From NCBI GenBank assembly GCA_022709905.1, contig JAKLHY010000048.1, positions 1 through 62,088 on the forward strand: a DNA stretch of 62,088 nt, in the 5' to 3' direction. Position numbers and translations under genes: made by a program. The DNA comes from Verrucomicrobiota bacterium. Lineage in GTDB: Bacteria; Verrucomicrobiota; Verrucomicrobiia; Limisphaerales; UBA1319. Of the stretch, positions 1 through 10,300 are shown in pieces (the first letter of the stretch is position 1; each line of letters opens with the position of its first letter). Under the pieces are notes generated by a model. That model searched no databases. It was not told where the DNA came from and saw only the letters and a program-made list of their open reading frames with translations.

Positions 1-338
1 ACTTCGTTGCGCCTCCCTTACAGATCCATTCCGGATATGCGCGGTCGGCACGCCTCGCTCCTGACCAAAACTCCTGGTCAACACGCGTTTTTGGGGTCAC
101 TCGTTTTCCACGGCCATCCTCGCCTCTCGATATGAGATCAGGAGCTCTGAGGCTGTTTTATTATAATATTGTTAGTTTTTATATTAATTTATTTTATATT
201 GTGTTTATAAGTAATATGTAATTTTAGTATACATTGGTATGCCTGATGGCAGAGGCGCCTTGCGTCGACCGGCGAGGCGGGATGAATCCCGCGGTCCAGT
301 CTGCGGCAGTCACTTTGTTCCAGCCGGCGCGGCACCGG
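1..338. other. Intergenic edge with a strongly AT-rich tract
   Basis: No convincing gene is visible. The first 150 bases are GC-rich and resemble decayed coding or repeat sequence; reading frames there are short and match no family I can name. Bases 152-232 are almost pure A+T, with repeated TTTAT, TATT and TAAT words, in sharp contrast with the rest of the window. The tract ends about 100 bases past the 3' end of the antiporter gene. It could be an insertion junction, a nucleoid-protein binding site or an upstream regulatory region for a gene outside the window. Confidence 0.5.
277..292. terminator. Possible hairpin downstream of the antiporter
   Basis: A 16-base palindrome (GCGGGAT-GA-ATCCCGC) lies 47 bases beyond the antiporter stop codon, in the direction of its transcription. 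The stem is GC-rich, but no T-run follows on the minus strand, so an intrinsic terminator is only a weak reading. It could equally be a chance palindrome or a protein-binding site. Confidence 0.25.
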
Positions 339-2636
339 TTAAGCCGGGTTTGCGGCCAACAGAATTCTAAACTCCTTGATCTGATCGTGCGTGCCGAGGA
401 CGAGGAGTTCGTCCCCAACGGAGAAGCGATCCTGGCTGGTGGGGGACAACTGGCTTTGTTTGCCGTGGCGCAGGCCGCCAATCTGGACGCCCACGCGTCG
501 AATCAAGTCCAGTTCGAGCAAGGTTTTTCCCGCCAGGGGACTGCCGGGAGGCACCACCACGGTTTCCATGGTGAGTTCATCGAAATCGGTGGATCGGCCG
601 GTTGCGCTTGTGACGCTGCTGAGTGCGCGGGCGGCCAGAACTAATTGCTCCGATGTGCCGAGCAACAGTAATTTGTCTTGGGGGTACAGGACGGTGTCGG
701 CGCTTGGGTTGACGATTCCATAGCCTTGACGGTCGATGCCCACGACCGAGCATCCGAACTTCTTGCGCAAGGCGAGTTGTCCGAGGGTTTTTCCTGTGTG
801 CGCCGAATCGCCTGGCAGCGTGACCTCGTCAATATCGAGGTTCCAATCGGCCGACTGTTGCGGCAGCGACGACGACCAGGCCGAGGTGGAGGTCATTTGG
901 CTGGCGCGTTTAAATTCCTCCAGCAACTCGATCTCGAGGCGGCTGTGGAGACGGACAAAGCGCCGCCAGAAAACCGTGGCCACGACGACCAGGACGAGCA
1001 GCACCGCGCCCGCGGCTCCCAGCAACGACCAGCCGGCAGGCAGGAGGGCCAGGAGCCAGGCGGCGAGGACGACAAATGCTACCCCTCGCAGGGCGGCTTC
1101 CAACAACAGTCTCAGGCGCTTTTGCCTGCGCGCGCCGGATGTCGCCGCCTCGGCCAAGATCATGGCCAGCGCCGAAATATTGCGCCACAACGCAATGAGG
1201 GGGCCCAGGAGTAATACGCCGAATCCGCTCCAAAACAGGAAGGGAATCGTGTGCGCCAGAGTCCAGTCGGCGGCCCATCGCTGTGTCATTTGGGCGTAGA
1301 GCGGTTTGGCCAGCAACAGCAGCGCTGAGACAAACAGCATATGGACTCCGACCTGCAACACGCGCCGGTGCGTGAGGCGCCACAGCACATTGCTGCTTTG
1401 GCGAGTGCGCAGGCGCACCAGAAAATCGTGGTAAAACGCCACCCAAGCGCGCACCAGACGGGGCTCCGCTTGGACCATACGCCGGCTCAGAGACTCGGCA
1501 TGACGCGCAATCAACGGCGATGCCAAAGAGGTCAACAGCGATGCGCCCACAGCCACGGGATAAGCCGACTTCGGGATCGCCCCGCTCTCGACCCCGAGCT
1601 GGGCGATGATAAAACTAAACTCGCCCAGCGGTGTCAGCATCAAGCCGGCCTGGATGGAGTCCCGGCTGGTGTTGCCAACCGCCAGGAATCCCAAAGCGCA
1701 CGCCAAAGGACGAAGCAGCAAAGCCATCGCCGTCATTCCCAAAACCAAAGGCCAGGCATCCAACAACATCCGAAAATCCACCAACATGCCCACTGCGACG
1801 AAAAACACTGCCCCAAAAACCTGGTCCAACCCTTCGAACACACGCTCGATATCGGCCTTGTATCGGGTGCTGCCCACGATCGCGCCCAGAATAAATGCGC
1901 CCAATGCCAGTGAATACCCCGCGCGGACCGACAGCCACGCCAGCAATAACGCCAGTCCGGCAACCAACAGGGTTCGGATCTCCGACATCGGCCCCTGGCT
2001 CACGCGTGAGAGCAGCTTGGGCACGATCAACATCGATAACAGCACCAGGAAAACGACCGATGCCCCCAAAGTCCCCAACGTCGGTATAAGGGACGGGGGC
2101 GCATCTCCGCCGAATCGAATCCAGGAAGTCAGGAGCGTCAGCATGAGGATGGCCACGACATCCTCGAGCACGGTGGTGCCCAAGGCCATTTGGCCGGGGC
2201 GCTCGTGAGTGAGGTTCAGTTCGTCCAGCACTTTGCTGATGATGGCCGAGCTGGACACCATCAGCATTGCCGCCAAAAAAAGGCTCGCCGTGGCATTCCA
2301 TCCCAGAGCCCATCCAAAGAAACGTCCTCCGTTTAACACCACGATGGCGCCGATGGCCGTCGCCAGGATGATGGAAAGGCCCAAACGTTTCAGCCGGCTC
2401 AAACTCAGGCTCAGTCCAATCGAGAAGATCAGGAATACCAACCCCATCTGGGCCAGGGTTTGCACCCGATCCAGATCGTTCACCAGCGCAAATGGAGGCG
2501 TGTGCGGGCCTATGACCGCCCCGGCCGCCAGATACCCAACCACAACCGACAGCCCAAGTCTTTGACAAAACCACGCGATAGCCCCGGCGATAATCAGCAC
2601 GATCGCCAGGTCGCGGATGAGAAGAAGTCCTGTCAT
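339..2636 (-). CDS. CPA2-family cation:proton antiporter with two C-terminal RCK_C (TrkA-C) domains
   Basis: Predicted inner-membrane monovalent cation/H+ antiporter (KefB/KefC/YbaL type), 765 residues. Residues about 10-385 form the Na+/H+ exchanger fold with many hydrophobic helices. A second hydrophobic block (about 430-560) follows. Two RCK_C-type domains close the protein (about 598-672 and 688-765), each with a conserved G-K-T-L core and an L-L-L-G or L-V-L-G strand. KefB/KefC proteins normally have an NAD-binding RCK_N (TrkA-N) domain after the membrane part. I see none here, so gating by a ligand binding only RCK_C domains is inferred. The ATG start is 16 bases past the stop of the preceding Tat protein, suggesting co-transcription. 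The cation (K+ or Na+) cannot be told from sequence. Confidence 0.9.
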   Translation of the reverse strand: MTGLLLIRDLAIVLIIAGAIAWFCQRLGLSVVVGYLAAGAVIGPHTPPFALVNDLDRVQTLAQMGLVFLIFSIGLSLSLSRLKRLGLSIILATAIGAIVVLNGGRFFGWALGWNATASLFLAAMLMVSSSAIISKVLDELNLTHERPGQMALGTTVLEDVVAILMLTLLTSWIRFGGDAPPSLIPTLGTLGASVVFLVLLSMLIVPKLLSRVSQGPMSEIRTLLVAGLALLLAWLSVRAGYSLALGAFILGAIVGSTRYKADIERVFEGLDQVFGAVFFVAVGMLVDFRMLLDAWPLVLGMTAMALLLRPLACALGFLAVGNTSRDSIQAGLMLTPLGEFSFIIAQLGVESGAIPKSAYPVAVGASLLTSLASPLIARHAESLSRRMVQAEPRLVRAWVAFYHDFLVRLRTRQSSNVLWRLTHRRVLQVGVHMLFVSALLLLAKPLYAQMTQRWAADWTLAHTIPFLFWSGFGVLLLGPLIALWRNISALAMILAEAATSGARRQKRLRLLLEAALRGVAFVVLAAWLLALLPAGWSLLGAAGAVLLVLVVVATVFWRRFVRLHSRLEIELLEEFKRASQMTSTSAWSSSLPQQSADWNLDIDEVTLPGDSAHTGKTLGQLALRKKFGCSVVGIDRQGYGIVNPSADTVLYPQDKLLLLGTSEQLVLAARALSSVTSATGRSTDFDELTMETVVVPPGSPLAGKTLLELDLIRRVGVQIGGLRHGKQSQLSPTSQDRFSVGDELLVLGTHDQIKEFRILLAANPA

Positions 2637-2652
2637 CTTGGTCGCTGAACTC

Positions 2653-4221
2653 TCAGGCCGTTTTCTTGGCGCTGACGTTGTGGAAGGCGACGCCGATTTT
2701 CTTCAGGGCATACCCCGTCTCCTTCAGGTAATCCCCGTACGACATCATCCAGTGGAATCCTTTCATCTCTTCGAGCAGGGCCGTGCAGTCGCCATTGATC
2801 CGGACGTCGACTTGGGATCGGCAGATGTCGAGAAACGGATTGCCGATGATGGTTCCGTCGAATCCAACCCATTTACGGTTTCCAAAATCGGGCACAAGAT
2901 TGGTGGTTTGCTGTCCCAGACGCATCTCGACCTTGGGCGCCGCGCCGTAATCCGATTCGAAGTGCGTGAGCACCTTGGTCCGTTCATTTCGCCGGCCGTC
3001 CATGCGCCGGGGGGCGGTGCAATGCGCCAACGTGACCACATGGTCGTGCGGATAGGTGGGGTCATTTAAAAAGACCGGTTTCCCGGAGATATAATGCAGC
3101 AACACGCCTGAGGGGATCACGACAAAATCCGATTCGCAGAAGGCCAGGTATCCGTCATCATTCAGAAGGCTTAAGGGCAGGCACGCCGTGGTTTCGGACA
3201 TGGGCATGATTGTCCCCATGCACGAGTTGATGGTCATGGCGTCCGTTCCCGCCTCGTCCATGACATCGTTCAACACCTCGCGCAGCACAAAGGCATTTTC
3301 GACAAATAGGCGGGTGGTATGAAGGGAAACGCCCGATTGCCGCAGGTAATTGCGGGCATTGGCCTGGCATTGTTTGACTAGCGTGGAGTCTTGCCGGGCC
3401 TGTTTGATGCGGGGTCCCAATTCGCTATAGGGATAGTCCACCAGTTCCATTTTCCACTGTTCCCGCGCAAGGGCGGGCGCCTGTCGTCCTCCCTCACCCC
3501 AACCGCTGGCGCCGCCGACCGCCAGGATCCTCTTGTTCAACGTGTTCTTGAGCCCGTAGAGCGCACGCAACCGCCATTGCAGCTCCGTCTGGCTGTCCAC
3601 CACCACATCGTGGACATCCATGCCGGGGCTGTAGTCATCCACGGTCTTGCGCAGAAACCGGGGATGCGCGATCTCATACCACAAATAGACCGGGCCCGGA
3701 TCATGGCGCAGGAACATGATCGGCCAATGACCCGCCTGAGCCACGGCTTCCACAAGCTGAGTTCCGCCACCGGCCGCGTAAATTAACAGGACATCATGAG
3801 GCGTGTTCCGAAGGCTGGCCACCTGATCCATCTTCCGAACCATGGCCGCCGGCAGGACCTCGGCCCGAAAGTCGGCCGTCTCAATCATCCGACTCAATTC
3901 CTGCTCGATGCGTTGTTTTTCTTTGAGCGCGCTTTCCTCGGTTTGAATGGCTCCCCAGTCCCGCCAACTGGTCGCTTCCCGCCGCTGAGGAACGCTGTAG
4001 GTCAGGACGGGCAACACCCGCAATACGCGTTGCTCGATGGGACGACGCCCGGCTCGGGGCGCATAGGGGGCCGCTTCGATGTTCGTCCCGCTTCCCACCA
4101 ATCCCCCCACCGTTAGCGCGCTCACGCTCAGGATGAAGTCGCGACGATTGAAATTGGGGAAAGAACTTTGGATCGGACGTTGATGAGCACAGGAACAACA
4201 AGGACAAGGATGGTTTTTCAT
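2653..4221 (-). CDS. Tat-exported protein resembling the FucI/AraA sugar-isomerase fold
   Basis: 522 residues. The N-terminus has a twin-arginine motif (R26-R27-D-F) followed by a hydrophobic stretch ending near A-A-P, consistent with Tat export. A cysteine-rich leader (P-C-P-C-C-S-C, residues 5-11) precedes it. The body has a Rossmann-like N-terminal part (V-L-L-I-Y-A-A-G-G-G) and a middle part (M-T-I-N-S-C-M-G-T-I, E-S-D-F) recalling the central and C-terminal domains of L-fucose/L-arabinose isomerases. I assign a superfamily resemblance only, and the substrate is unknown. Such Tat-exported isomerase-like proteins would be expected in sugar-rich Verrucomicrobiota/Planctomycetota gene sets (inference). 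It is probably co-transcribed with the antiporter. A cytoplasmic start is possible if the leader is not used. Confidence 0.65.
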   Translation of the reverse strand: MKNHPCPCCSCAHQRPIQSSFPNFNRRDFILSVSALTVGGLVGSGTNIEAAPYAPRAGRRPIEQRVLRVLPVLTYSVPQRREATSWRDWGAIQTEESALKEKQRIEQELSRMIETADFRAEVLPAAMVRKMDQVASLRNTPHDVLLIYAAGGGTQLVEAVAQAGHWPIMFLRHDPGPVYLWYEIAHPRFLRKTVDDYSPGMDVHDVVVDSQTELQWRLRALYGLKNTLNKRILAVGGASGWGEGGRQAPALAREQWKMELVDYPYSELGPRIKQARQDSTLVKQCQANARNYLRQSGVSLHTTRLFVENAFVLREVLNDVMDEAGTDAMTINSCMGTIMPMSETTACLPLSLLNDDGYLAFCESDFVVIPSGVLLHYISGKPVFLNDPTYPHDHVVTLAHCTAPRRMDGRRNERTKVLTHFESDYGAAPKVEMRLGQQTTNLVPDFGNRKWVGFDGTIIGNPFLDICRSQVDVRINGDCTALLEEMKGFHWMMSYGDYLKETGYALKKIGVAFHNVSAKKTA

Positions 4222-4453
4222 AGATGACGCTTAGGATAAAGAATCCCGCCGGTCTCTGGCCAGCCTGATTTCATCGAAACCGGCAAAGGACGGCTTGACG
4301 CGCCACCGCCTGGGAGTAGGATCTTGCCCGTGATCCCTCGCAGAATAAATTCGCCTGATTCCGTCCTAGCTTTGCGAAGGACAGAACAGAATGTCCGAAT
4401 CACTTCTGGCGGATAACCGGTCGCAGTTCAACCCAATCCTCAAAACAAAACGT

Positions 4454-7285
4454 ATGAAACCCAAACTGAGATCTGTGTTTGCAGCCCTGGCCGTCTCCGG
4501 GATGCTCTTCCTCCCGCGGGCGTCGGCGCAAATCACAAACACCGTGTTCACGGAGGATTTTTCCGGTCCACTAAACTCGAGCAAGCTCGTTCCGGATTCG
4601 CCCATGTTTGAGGGCGGCAAAGGGACGATTGCCGCTCAGGTTCATGACGGCGTTGTCGAGTTTACGGGCACCGTCACCGAACAATGGTGGGCGGGCGCGA
4701 CACTCCGAGTGGTTCCCACATTTCCCGCGTCCGCTGAAACTAACGTCATCGTCACGGTGGATCGCGTGATGGAATACGGAGGCACCACCGGCTCCCGAAG
4801 CGCCCTTTGGATCATGGACGATGCCCGGACCAAGTATGTTCTCTTTGCGGACGTCAATATGGAGGGAGGCTGGCATTACAACCGAAAAATCGGCGAATCC
4901 GGTGATGTGCCGACAGGCGGAGGCAACAATATCGCCAAGTTCGATGGCGAGTTGTGGGACGACCTCGGACAACACCAGATGAAGGTCATTGCCAATGGCA
5001 AGACCGTAAAGCTCTATCTCGACGACGTTTTCGGCGCCGAAGTGAAGTTTCCTTTCAGTCCGATCACCGTTCAAATCGGAAGCTATGCCCGCGCCAACAA
5101 CGATACCGCCGGCACCATCTTTGACAATTTGAAGGTGGAAAACGTGGGGGCGGAGGCATTCTCCACCAGCAGCGCGACCATCGTCTCAGGCCAGACGCTT
5201 TCAGACATCCTGGTGCGCATTCCTCCGGGTGTTAACAAAACGGAGGCCGTGCAGGTCAAGGTCACCACCAGCAACCCGGGTATGGTCATCCCTGTTGGGG
5301 CGGTGGGAGACACCCTGACCCTGACCTTCGCCGCAGGCGCCTCCAACGAACAAGCCATCCAGGTCAAGTCAATCGGGCCATCGGGCTCGGCGGAATTGAC
5401 CTTGTCGAATACGATCGGCATGAGCACTGCCAACAGCCTCTCCGTTGTGGTTGTGGAAGGCTTCGGAGTGAACCTGGTCGACGACTTTTCCGGCTCCAGC
5501 CTAGACACGACGAAATGGACCAACAACCCGCTGGGCTTTGAAACCACCGGCGCGGGGACGTTTGAGATGGCACAAACCAGCGGTCAACTGGTCATGAGCG
5601 GCACCGTCGATCAATACGGTTACTGGCCCGGTCTATCGATCAAAACCGTCAACAGTTATACCGCAACCCCCGCCCTCCCGCTGGTGGTCGAGATCGACCG
5701 GGTTTCGATCGATCCTAACAAACTCTCCGACGGCACCCCCAGCACCGGCGCGCGCACGGGTGTCTTTCTGACCACCGACGACCGGACTACCTACGTGTTC
5801 TTTGGCCAGAATGTGGGAGAAACCGGGTGGCAGGTCAATGTAAGCGCCACCGGAAGCGGGACCGCTATCTCCCAGTTTTCCGGTGTCACCGACACGGGAT
5901 TGCATAAGATGAAACTCGTCGCCAACGGCAGCCAGGTGGAGCTGTTCCTCGATGGCGTGTCCGGCGGTAAATACAACTTCGCGGTGACCTCTGGGATCCA
6001 TGCCGAGGTGGGTGTGTATGCGCGCGATTACGACGATTCGGTCAAAGGCGTCTTCGATAACGCCAAGATCCATCATATCGTCGCCCCCATCACCATTGCG
6101 CCCGCAAGCGCGATGATTGTGAAGGGCGACAACACCCTCGAGGAAACGGTCACCATTTCCAGTTTCCTCAACGCAACCGCCGAGGCCAAAGTGACGGTCG
6201 CAAGCAGCGATCCCACCGTTGCCATTCCGGAAGGGGCAACGGGAGGCAGCCTGACGCTCACCTTCCCGGCCGGAGGAGCAAACACTCAAAGCTTTAAAGT
6301 CCAGGCCCTCAAACCCGGCATCACCACGCTCACGATGACCAGTGAACAAGGCATTGCCGCGGCGAACGATGTCAAAATCACGGTGGTCCCGCCGCCAGCG
6401 GTCGTGTTTAGCGACAATTTCGATGCCGCCACCATTGATACGACCAAGTGGACGATTGACTCGACCCCGCTGGTCGAAGGCAGCACGGCCACGCCTGAGT
6501 CCGGAGTGTCCATCGTCAATGGCGAGGTGAAAATCGATGTCACCAGCGTTTATGTGACGGATAACGATTGGGTGGGATTCGCCCTTTACACCAAGGATAC
6601 CTACAGTGCCAGCCAGCTTTCCCCGATCGACTTCGAGATCGACCGGACCAAGATGGAATACGTGCTGACGGGCGGCGACGCGTCGAAAGAACGGGTCGGA
6701 ATCTGGATCAAGGATTCAACAACCAACTATGTGTTCTTCACCGAGTTTGGCAGCTGGAACACCGTGGCGGGCGGCTGGCAATACCATCGGGTCATCGGCC
6801 AGATCGGCGATAATCCGATCACCCCTTTGACCGATGGCGGCGGCATCTACATGAACGTCTTCAACGAGGCGAAATACCTCGACCAGAAGAATCATCACAT
6901 GAAAGTCGTTGCCGATGGTTCAACGGTGAAGCTCTATGTGGATGGCATCCTGGGAGCCGACGTAGTCTTTCCGTTCGCGCAAGGCATCCGGTTTGGATTT
7001 GCCGCCTACGCCAACGTGGGGAATGCCGCCGGCACCACGACTCGCGGCTTCTTCGACAACGCCGTGATCCACAACTATCCGGAGTTGCCCCCGGAACTGC
7101 GCCTCGCCATCACTCGAGAGGCCAACGGGGATCTGGTCATCAGTTGGACCAGCGCGGGCACCTTGCAGTCTGCCGCCTCGCTGCCTGGCGTCTGGACGGA
7201 CGTGAGCCCGGCGCCTTCCGGCATGTCCTACACCATACCGAAGGCGGCCCAAAACCAGCAGCAGTTCTATCGCCTCCGGCAATAG
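4454..7285 (+). CDS. Secreted protein with three jelly-roll-like repeats and a C-terminal F-Y-R-L-R tail
   Basis: 943 residues from the chosen ATG, which gives a clean signal peptide (M-K-P-K-L-R-S, hydrophobic core, A-S-A cleavage near residue 25). An in-frame ATG 63 bases upstream adds a polar leader and is less likely. Three homologous domains of about 200 residues (starting near 30, 335 and 640) share F-(S/D)-D-(D/N)-F-like starts, D-D-R-T-x-Y-V-(L/F)-F strands, H-(Q/K)-M-K-V-(I/V)-A-(N/D)-G and V-K-L-Y-(L/V)-D-(D/G), typical of concanavalin/LamG-like sandwiches. The first two are followed by Ig-like spacers with (S/A)-S-A-(T/M)-I-V. The last 60 residues form a domain ending F-Y-R-L-R-Q. 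Function is unknown; carbohydrate or surface binding is a guess. The next gene begins 55 bases downstream on the same strand. Confidence 0.85.
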   Translation: MKPKLRSVFAALAVSGMLFLPRASAQITNTVFTEDFSGPLNSSKLVPDSPMFEGGKGTIAAQVHDGVVEFTGTVTEQWWAGATLRVVPTFPASAETNVIVTVDRVMEYGGTTGSRSALWIMDDARTKYVLFADVNMEGGWHYNRKIGESGDVPTGGGNNIAKFDGELWDDLGQHQMKVIANGKTVKLYLDDVFGAEVKFPFSPITVQIGSYARANNDTAGTIFDNLKVENVGAEAFSTSSATIVSGQTLSDILVRIPPGVNKTEAVQVKVTTSNPGMVIPVGAVGDTLTLTFAAGASNEQAIQVKSIGPSGSAELTLSNTIGMSTANSLSVVVVEGFGVNLVDDFSGSSLDTTKWTNNPLGFETTGAGTFEMAQTSGQLVMSGTVDQYGYWPGLSIKTVNSYTATPALPLVVEIDRVSIDPNKLSDGTPSTGARTGVFLTTDDRTTYVFFGQNVGETGWQVNVSATGSGTAISQFSGVTDTGLHKMKLVANGSQVELFLDGVSGGKYNFAVTSGIHAEVGVYARDYDDSVKGVFDNAKIHHIVAPITIAPASAMIVKGDNTLEETVTISSFLNATAEAKVTVASSDPTVAIPEGATGGSLTLTFPAGGANTQSFKVQALKPGITTLTMTSEQGIAAANDVKITVVPPPAVVFSDNFDAATIDTTKWTIDSTPLVEGSTATPESGVSIVNGEVKIDVTSVYVTDNDWVGFALYTKDTYSASQLSPIDFEIDRTKMEYVLTGGDASKERVGIWIKDSTTNYVFFTEFGSWNTVAGGWQYHRVIGQIGDNPITPLTDGGGIYMNVFNEAKYLDQKNHHMKVVADGSTVKLYVDGILGADVVFPFAQGIRFGFAAYANVGNAAGTTTRGFFDNAVIHNYPELPPELRLAITREANGDLVISWTSAGTLQSAASLPGVWTDVSPAPSGMSYTIPKAAQNQQQFYRLRQ

Positions 7286-7340
7286 ACGGTCTTGATTCAT
7301 GCGTCCCGAAAACGTGGACGTCCTTTTGAACCGACACATC

Positions 7341-10300
7341 ATGGCGCTGGCCGGGAGATTACTCCTGGCCGCGCCATTTTTTTGCGCCCATGCCGCCGAG
7401 TGGCAATCCACAGCAGGAGCCCAATGGACCGCGCTCGCTGTGCCAGCCACTGGCAAGACAGGCTTCACCGAGCTCTTGTCCAGTCAGACCGGCGTGACAT
7501 TGACCAACGCCCTGCCGATGGAGCGTTACCTCACGAACCAGATCCTGCTCAACGGCTCGGGTGTGGCGGCCGGCGACGTGGACGGCGATGGTTGGTGCGA
7601 TCTCTTTTTCTGTGGCATCGATCGTCCGTCTGTCCTCTACCGCAACCTTGGCCAGTGGCGATTCGAGGACGTCACCCAAAAAGCCGGCGTGGCCTGTGCC
7701 GGCCAGGCTTCCAGCGGAACTGTGTTTGCCGATGTCGATGCCGACGGCGACCTGGACTTGATGGTGAACGGCGTGGGAACCGGTGTCCGCCTTTTCCAAA
7801 ACAACGGGAAGGGATTATTCCAGGAAAGCACTCGCGAATCCGGCTTGCGCGGAGGCGATGGGGGCACCTCGCTGGCCCTGGCCGACATCGATGGAAACGG
7901 CACGCTCGATTTGTATGCGGCCAACTACCGATCCACCACCTGGCGGGATGAACTCGACGCCCGATTCAAGGCCGCCACAGTCAAGGGGCGTTATGAAATC
8001 ATCGCGGTCAACGGCCGTCCGGTCACCGAGCCCGATCTTGTGGGGCGGTATACCTACGAACCCAACATGGGAATCCTCGAGAACGGCGAGGCCGATGTGG
8101 TTTACCGCAACGACGGCCAAGGCCGGTTCACCCCCCTGTCATGGACGGATGGCACGTTCCTTGACGAAGATGGCAAACCCATTTCTGTTCCGTACGATTG
8201 GGCCCTCTCGGTGATGTTCCGTGATCTCAACGAGGATGGACGGCCGGATATCTATGTCTGCAACGATTTCCACTCGCCCGATCGCATCTGGATCAATAAT
8301 GGGCGAGGCGGCTTTCACGCGATCGGCCGGTTGGCCATAAGACAGACCAGCATTTTCTCGATGGGCATGGATTTTGCCGACATTGATCGCGATGGACACG
8401 ATGACTTTTTTGTGGCCGACATGCTCAGCCGGCATCATGCCAGCCGCCAAGTGCAGCTGATGGATCGCCGGCCGGTCCAACTGCCCGTCGGCCAGATCGA
8501 GGATCGCCCCCAGTATTCGCGCAACACTCTTTTCTGGAACCGGGGCGACGGCGCCTACGCGGAAATCGCGCATTTCAGCGGGATAGCGGCCTCGGAGTGG
8601 ACTTGGTGTCCCGCATTTCTGGATGTCGACCTTGATGGATTCGAAGATCTGCTTTGCGTCACCGGCCATGTGCGTGATGCCCAAAACATTGATATCTCGA
8701 GACGCATCGAGGCCCTCCGTCGAACCAAGCCGATGTCCAAGCTCGAGCAACTCAATTTGCGCCGGATGTTCACGCGGCTTGAAGTTCCGAATTTTGCCTT
8801 TCGGAATCGGGGCGATCTGACCTTCGAGGAGATGGGCGCCTCCTGGGGATTCAACTCGCGCAAGGTCTGCCAAGGCATTGCGTTTGCCGATTTCGATAAC
8901 GACGGGGATTTGGATGTGGCCATTAATTGTCTCGATGACACACCGCTCATCCTCCGCAACGATTCCATTCGGCCTCGGGTCGTTGTTCGCTTGAAAGGCC
9001 TGCCGCCCAATACCCGCGGTATTGGCGCGAAGATTCAGGTGACCCAGGCGGACCTGCCTGTCCAAAGCCAGGAGATGATTTGCGGCGGTCATTACTTGTC
9101 CGGGGACGATCCGATCCGCGTCTTTGCCGCCGGAAAACCTGACGCCAAACTCACGATTTCCGTCAAATGGCGGAGCGGCCGCACCAGCATGATATCGGAG
9201 GCTGCGCCTAACCGGCTCTATGAAATCTTCGAGCCGGATGCCGCGTTTCTGGCCAATTCATCTCAGCCGCTCGCCCAGGGGGTCTCTTCAATCGTCTCGA
9301 ATGCTCAGACCTCCCAGATCCCCCGCCCTGTCCCCCCACCTTTCTTCCAGAATGTCAGCCATTTAATCGACCACCGGCATGCCGAAGAACCGTTCGACGA
9401 TTACCAACGCCAACCGCTGTTGCCGTTCAAGCTCAGTCAGCTTGGACCCGGCGTTTGCTGGTTTGACGCCAACGGTGATGGCTGGGAAGACCTCATCATT
9501 CCCAGCGGCCGAGGCGGTCAACTGGCGGTCTGCCTCCAGGATGGCCAGGGCGCCTTTGTCCGCGTCCAGGAATCCCCAAACAATGCTATCGCGAATCGGG
9601 ATCAGACCACAGCCCTCGGATGGATGGATGCCAAGGGCAAACCCTCCCTGCTCATTGGCACAGCGAATTACGAAGATGGCTTAATCAGCGAGCCCTCGAC
9701 CTATCTGTGCGATCCGGCCGCCATGAGCATGACCGATGGCACACCGGGCCAGAGTTCGAGCACCGGTCCCCTTGTCCTGGCCGATTTCGACTCGGACGGC
9801 AACCTGGAGCTTATTGTCGGGGGTCGAATCATTCCCGGGCGATTTCCGGAGCCGGCGGCTTCCCATGTCTATCGATTGACGGCCGGGAAATGGCAGCAGA
9901 ACCCCAAAGCCAGCGACGCCTTGGCACTGGCCGGTCTGGTGAGCGGGGCGCTGGCAAGCGATTTGGACGGCGACGGGCTGCCAGAGCTCGTGCTGGCCTG
10001 CGCCGGAGGCCCGATTCGTGTCTTCCATTTCGAAGCGGATCAGTTCCGGGAAATTACCGACAAGCTGGGATTCGGGCAATGGCTTGGCTTATGGAATAGC
10101 GTCAGCGCTGGAGATTTCGATGGAGACGGCAAAATGGATCTTGTGGCAGGCAACTGGGGATGCAATTCCAAATACCAGGGGCATCTGTCCCCATCCCTGC
10201 ATTTTTACCATGGCGACTTGAATGGCGACGGCAATCTCGAAGTCATCGAGGCCTATTTCGCGCCTGAAATGAACAAAATAGTTCCGTGGCGGGATTGGGA

